A DNA stretch of 64,000 bases from Taeniopygia guttata. Lineage: Eukaryota > Chordata > Aves > Passeriformes > Estrildidae. The notes under the pieces were generated by a model. It did no database searches. It saw only the letters and a list, made by a program, of their open reading frames with translations, and was not told where the DNA came from. Of this stretch, positions 58,700-64,000 are shown piece after piece; position 1 is the stretch's first letter, and each line of letters begins with the position of its first letter. The stretch lies in contig NC_133027.1 of assembly GCF_048771995.1 (NCBI RefSeq), positions 102,050,501 through 102,114,500 of the forward strand. Reading direction: 5' to 3'. The position numbers and the translations under genes are program-made.

Positions 58700-60510
58700 A
58701 GCTGGGTGCCCCCCTCAGCTGAAATGCCCTTGTCAGCACTGCCAGTGGGCAGTGAGGGCTTCCTGGAAGCCTCCAACATTCAATGTGGGTGGAAAGAAAA
58801 TAAACCAGTAAATTATATGAACATGGTAACTGTGGCTTTAAGACAAGTTTTACTAAATAGCAGAAGCCATAAATTCTGTTGCTCCGCTTCCAGGGGATGA
58901 CCCAAACTGAGGCATGGCTTGCTCACTCAAATGAGGATGCCAGTCTGCCTCTCAAAAAACAAGTCACCACCACCAAACCCAGGAAACAATCATCCTCCAT
59001 AACTCCTTTTCAGCACATACAGGCTCGGCATTTTACGAGGCCTTTCTGAAAACCTGTTGTACCACTGCTGTACCCATGGGCTTGCCTTGCACCTCTGTAA
59101 TTACAGCTGGGCCCAAACCAAGCAGACGTGTCTGACCGTGCCTGCAGCCATGGGCGCCTGAGCGTGCTGAGGTTTTTAAAACACACCTTCCTTCACTTGC
59201 TGGCAGCTTCTGCATGGACATAAGCATCATGCACAAACGAGTACTATTTTGACCTCGCACATCCTATCAGCCTTCATGGCTGAGATAAGGACCTGTCCAA
59301 CAGGACCCTAACCTAGCAAATCCTGCTGAGGAAATCTCTGCTCTGGAGAATTTACACTTCCAAATCTAGACAATGCATGGGAGGGGAATAAACATGTAGG
59401 AAAGGCAGACCAAGTCATAACTGCCTGCAGGTGCCTGCAGCTGAAGGCATCTTGAAATGTTGCCTTTGCCAAACAGTGCTAAGTTATAGCAAAGCTGTGC
59501 GCTGTGAGTGAGTGACACTTCACATCTTATATTCCTTAAAACTTGGTAAGCATTCTCACAGTGAATATGCATAGTTGCTTCTTCCCTTTTTTTATCTCCT
59601 TTCCTCTCCCTTCTCCTCATTCTCCCCTCAATTAATAATTTACATATCAAATTTCCCAAGAATAAGTATAAATTCCTTTTGTATGTACCATTCCTATATG
59701 CAGGGTACATATTTTACTGTATTTATTTTTATCTCCTCTGCCATTTCTTAAGTAATTGTTCTTAAAACACAGAAAATAATTATATATTCCTTAGAAGATC
59801 ATTAAAGCCCACACTGTTTCTCATTCATGCACTGTGCATGCCTAAGGAATACAGAACATGAGTCTTCTTTGGAAAATACTGCAGGGTGAAGGAAAGCTGT
59901 ATGACTTAATTGTTTCCCTTTCTGGGCTGCATGAAGAAAATGTTAGAAAAATCCTGGAGTTTACTAGTGTGAAAGGCATCTTATTTTACCTAGTAAAGTG
60001 GGCAACACAAACAGAAATTAGCCTGCAAAGCCATTATTTCAATATGAACATAACGACTTCCTGAGTATTTTTTTTTTTTTACAACTTTGGGAAGAATTCT
60101 CCATAACATTTAGCCTGTGTGATTTACTTCATAAGCAAAGACACCATTCAAACTCAGGAGTAATAATTAAGGTTTAAGAGACTGCCTTTATCTTCTGCCA
60201 AAAAGCCTAATTCTTACCAAGTCTATTATCAGATAGAAACTGAAAAAGAGAAATCAAGGCAATTTTAATGTTTCAGTAGGGTTAATAGTAAACTTTCATG
60301 GCATTTCTCTGCTCTAGTTGAGATGTTTCTGGGTCTCACCATGCTTTCAACACAGAAGATAGCCCATAGAATGCTACAGACCATGGTTATGAAAGATGCA
60401 CGTCATCTATCCCTCTTTCATCTCCTGACCTGTCTGTTCAAGCACTGCTTGCCTCTGCCATTAAAAAACAAAAAGGGGAAAAAAATAAAGAAACCAAATC
60501 CTAAATGGTA
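58700..60510. other. Upstream intergenic DNA, left part
   Basis: Between the CR1 and the palindrome/LTR cluster. It holds the polypyrimidine tract at 59577-59634. No coding sequence of protein character and no further repeat family recognised. Confidence 0.55.
59577..59634 (+). repeat. Polypyrimidine tract
   Basis: About 58 bp of nearly pure C/T (blocks such as TTCCCTTTTTTT and CTCCTTTCCTCTCCC), interrupted by very few purines, in intergenic DNA 1.9 kb upstream of UBR2. Confidence 0.7.
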
Positions 60511-60523
60511 GTTTGACTGGGGT

Positions 60524-60565
60524 TCAATTAACTTAATTGAGGTCCAGCATTTCTAATAAATGCTG
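60524..60565. repeat. Two adjacent perfect inverted repeats
   Basis: TCAATTAA-C-TTAATTGA at 60524-60540, and CAGCATTT-CTAAT-AAATGCTG at 60545-60565. In addition CTGGGGTTCAA at 60517 is the exact reverse complement of TTGAACCCCAG near 60601 in the LTR end. The cluster lies just outside the solo LTR. Confidence 0.75.
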
Positions 60566-60593
60566 TGTCCATTAGGAACACAATGTAAAAAGG

Positions 60594-61192
60594 TGCCCTG
60601 GTTGAACCCCAGACAGCAACCAAGCAACACACAGCCACTTGCTTAGCCCCAACCAGTAGGATTGGGGAAATAATTGGGAGGGTAAAAGGTAGAAAACTTG
60701 TGACTTGAGATAAAGCAAATTTAATGGGTAAAGCAAAAGCTGCACTCATAAACAAATAAAAACAAGGAATCAATCCACTACTTCCTAAGGGCAGGCAGCT
60801 GTTCAGCTATCTCCAGGAAAGCAGGGCTCAATCACATTGAGCATTTATTTGGAAAGACAAACACCGTCACTCAAAAAGTTCCTCCCTGTTCCTGCTGGCC
60901 CCCACTTTATACACTGAGCATGACATCCAATGGTCTGGAATGTCCCTTTGGTCAGTCGAGGTCACCTGTCCCAGCTGTGTCTCCTCCCAATACCCCATGC
61001 ACCCACAACTTCCTTACCAGCATGGCAGCACAAAAAACAGAAAAGACCTTGGCTCTGTGTAAGCCCTGCTCAGCAATTACAAAAAACATCTCCATATTAT
61101 CAACACTGTGTTCAGCATAAATCCAAAATAGAGCCCCATACTAGAGAACCACTGGGAAGAAAAATAACTCTACTCCATCCTAAACCAGCACA
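60594..61192 (-). mobile_element. Solo LTR of an avian endogenous retrovirus upstream of UBR2
   Basis: About 600 bp. On the minus strand it starts TGTGCTGG, carries TATAAAG at 60905-60911 and an ATTAAA-type poly(A) signal near 60720, and ends AACCAGGGCA, so it has a TG...CA LTR layout. It strongly resembles a common avian/passerine LTR known to me from its GTGTTGATAA and CCAAAGGGA blocks. No internal retroviral genes are present. It points towards UBR2, about 2.9 kb away. No clear target-site duplication was found. Confidence 0.75.
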
Positions 61193-63237
61193 ATAGGCAT
61201 AACTGAGGAAATATTAATTGTCACAGGGGATACTGATGGTTCCTTTCTTAAATCTGTTTTAGAAGGTATTAATGAAACACCCTCTAGAACACTGCACCAG
61301 AACTCAGCCATGGCAGCCAAGCTGAAGCCCAGCTGGTTTGAAAGGACCTCCAGTAGGGCACACTCCAGAAGGCTCAGCATACAATAATTCTTGTTATCCT
61401 GGCTGAATGCTGCTGGAACGTGATCATCTTCAGGGCCTGTTGCATTTGTAATTAGAAATGGAAGAAATCAAGAGGTAAAGGGATGTTGGAGGGAATTTTT
61501 AAGCAGCTGGTTTGCTGGTGTGTTCACTGTACCTTTGATGCAGTTGATTTGACATCATTGTATTAATTTGAATGTAAATATAAAAATACTGCATATCTAG
61601 ACTGCAGGGATAAATGTCTATAAAGAAGACTCAGGAAAACAACATGCTATTTAATGGAGTTTTCTGGAAATCATTATGAAAGGTGAGTCTTGTGAGAAGG
61701 ATTCAGAAATGTTTCAATTCTTTGTGGAATGTTGCCTGGTACAGTTAAAAAAACTTTTTAAAAACACTTCTGTGGCTGTTCACTAAAACAATGATGCACT
61801 TGCAACTTAATTTGAAGTTTAACTACTAAAGCAAATGATCAGCATTTTGCTGCATGAAGTTGATATTACATACCTATATCTAAAACCATCACTTTGAAAA
61901 GACATTTGTATCTCCTAAATCTTCCCTAAGTCAGCAACCCTTTCCACTAAAAAAAAGCGTGTATCTAAATGTAGAATTCCGGTTTGTATTTTCAGTAACA
62001 GTAATTTTGATGAAACTGTTTGCTTAGTAGATACTGAATGACCAAAGTAGTGATTTTTACATAGCAAATACAATTTTAAAAGCCATTATCATTTACATGG
62101 TTTCCCTCCCTTCCTTTTCAGTGCCAGATGAGGTAGGTTTGTAGTCACCATCTCCTTCATAGTCTTCAGATAAATTCAGATGGTAATTCTCTTATTTCTG
62201 TACTGCCAATTCCAAAGACAAATTATGCTGACCAAAATAGAATTTTTCCTGTGATAATGTTAATTAAAAGATGAATTGTGAATGAGGTGAACAATGACAC
62301 CCAGTACTTGGTGGATTGATAAGACACAGTTCACTAAGCAAGACATTATTCAGAACAAAAGAGCACACGGTAATCTGCAAACACAGGTTATTTTAGGAAT
62401 TTGGTTCAGAATTAGAGTATTAAGAATACTGTCTGACAACCTGTAGGCGATTCTTTGTTCCTCGGAGGCACTAGTGCTATAATATCAGCCCTTTTAGCAA
62501 TAAATCCAAATAAGCTTATTTCTTTCCCTCTCTCTGTCTTTGCATGAGCTTAGATTTTAAGTGTATAATATTCTAAACATGATGTCAAGGAAAATTATTT
62601 TTAAAAATATACTGAAAGCAGAGCATATTGTATAATAACAGCAAATATAGGAGGCATAATGAAAGCATAAAGATACTGTGGCCATGTTCGTGTCTGGTGA
62701 ATGCTCTCTGCAAGTCTAGCAAAGGCAGTTACATAACTGATTTTTATTGCATTAGGCAACAGCAATATTGCTAAGCAAACTGATGTGCAGAATTAGAAAG
62801 CTTCTTCCACAGTGGAAATGAAGAAAAAAGATAGAGGAAGGGCTCTCACTTATATCCAGTAAGAAGACAGGGCAAGAGGACGTGCATCTTCATTAGTGGA
62901 TCATGCCAGGGGGGCAACATGATTTATTTTCATCATGCAGTGCCTTAGAAAAAATACAGTGCCAACTCAGTCCATGATAATTTCACTGCTTTCTGCAGCG
63001 TAACCTGTCAGCAGTCTAGGGCTCAAGCTGGTAAGTTAAAACATCAACCTCTAAAAGAGATTTAACAGGAACTAAGATAATAGTATCTAATGAATTACAC
63101 AGGGGGAAAAACTAACATGGGAGCAAAGGGAAAAAAAAACCAAACAAACTACACATGCAAAAATGTGCCTGATCTCATCTGTTTTCACTGTAAATTCAGA
63201 ACACTGCTAGTGTGTATTTAGACATAGCAGTTAATAC
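61193..63237. other. Upstream intergenic DNA, right part
   Basis: 2 kb of unique AT-rich DNA between the solo LTR and the terminal CR1. No gene, RNA or repeat recognised. Confidence 0.6.
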
Positions 63238-63950
63238 AGGCTGGGGGATGAACAGACCAAGAGCAGCCCTGCCCGGAAGGACTTGGGCGTGCTGGTGGAT
63301 GAAAAGCTGGACATGATCCAACAATGTTCACTGGCAGCCCAGAATGCCAAATGTGTTTTGGGCTACATCAGAAAGAGTCTGGGCAGCCAAAGGCCAAGGA
63401 AGGGGATTCTGCCTCTCTGCTCCCCTCTGCTGAGATCCCTCCTGCAGTGCTGTGTCCAGCTCTGGGGTCTCCAGCACAGGAAGGACATGAACCTGTTGGA
63501 GGGAGTCCAGAGGAGGCAACCGAGGTGGTTAAAGGGATGGAGCACCTCTCCTGTGAGGAAATGCTGAGAGAATTGGGATTGTTCAGCCTGGAGAAGAGAA
63601 GGCTTTGGGGTGACCTAATTGTGGCCTTCCAGTACCTGAAAGGATCCTACAAGAATGATGGAGAGGGACTTTTTACAAGAGCCTGTAGTGACAAGGGAGA
63701 ATGGATTCAAACTAAAGAGAGAAGGTTCAGGTTATATATTAGGAAGAAATGCTTTATTGTGAGGGTAGTGAGACACTGGAACAGATTGTCCAGAGAAGTT
63801 GTGGATGTCCATTCCCTGGAAGTGTTTAAGGCCAGGTTGGATGGAGCTCTAAGCAACCTGGTGTAGAGGAAAGTGTCCCTGCTAACAGCAGGGGGTTTCA
63901 AACTAGATGATCTTTAAAGTGTCTTCCAACCCGAACCATTCTATCATTTT
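63238..63950 (+). mobile_element. CR1 LINE 3' fragment with the end of ORF2
   Basis: A sense-strand CR1 tail. The decayed reverse-transcriptase C-terminus is readable as VLVDEKLDM, then CCVQLWGLQ, then, after a frameshift near 63520, LGLFSLEKRRLWGDLI and HWNRLSREVV. It ends with the CR1 3' signature TTCCAACCCGAACCATTCTA. It is not an active copy. Confidence 0.92.
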
Positions 63951-64000
63951 AGGATACAAAGAGGTCTGTGAGCTGGTGACAAGAAAGTCTATGTTTGTGG

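Noticed and set aside
63283-63866. A host gene near 63.3-63.9 kb
   Set aside because: The translation is the C-terminus of a CR1 reverse transcriptase with a frameshift, followed by the CR1 3' end.
1-64000. Bacterial-type systems, CRISPR arrays, tRNA or rRNA genes
   Set aside because: The window is spliced vertebrate DNA; no regular spacer-repeat arrays, and no tRNA or rRNA sequence was noticed by eye. A tRNAscan or Rfam run would be the proper check.

Overview
The window is vertebrate nuclear DNA, almost certainly from a bird and probably a songbird. It carries CR1 LINE fragments, two avian endogenous-retrovirus LTRs of types I associate with passerine genomes, AT-rich unique sequence and one sharp CpG island. 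There are no operons, no bacterial signals and no CRISPR.

One gene fills most of it: UBR2, the N-recognin (N-degron) E3 ubiquitin ligase, on the minus strand. I could thread it from its ATG at 57694-57696 to its TAA at 4002-4004. There are 47 coding exons per transcript, each bounded by GT and AG, with reading phases that agree at every junction. The predicted protein is 1751 aa (human UBR2 is about 1755) and has no frameshift or premature stop. In order it holds the UBR-box zinc finger (about 97-168), a ClpS-like N-domain (about 220-300), a long helical middle, a RING-H2 finger (1108-1213) and a Cys-rich C-terminal autoinhibitory region. Exon 11 exists in two versions of exactly 99 nt, separated by a 74-nt intron: a mutually exclusive exon pair.

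Layout. 1-1870 is downstream intergenic DNA with nothing recognisable. About 1875-4001 is the probable 3' UTR with candidate poly(A) signals. 4002-57696 is UBR2, with CR1 fragments in introns 17, 24, 40 and 41, an antisense LTR in intron 1, a short tandem repeat across the exon 6 acceptor, and a coding-like relic in intron 25. About 57300-57990 is the CpG-island promoter. 57998-58690 is an antisense CR1 abutting the island. 60594-61192 is a solo LTR pointing towards UBR2. 63238-63950 is a CR1 reverse-transcriptase tail. No other host gene is visible.

Method and limits: exon calls rest on hand translation, on recalled similarity to mammalian UBR2 and on splice-site and phase bookkeeping. Repeat family names are from memory, and repeat edges are approximate to about 10-20 bp. 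Introns not listed separately were read and hold no gene I could recognise.
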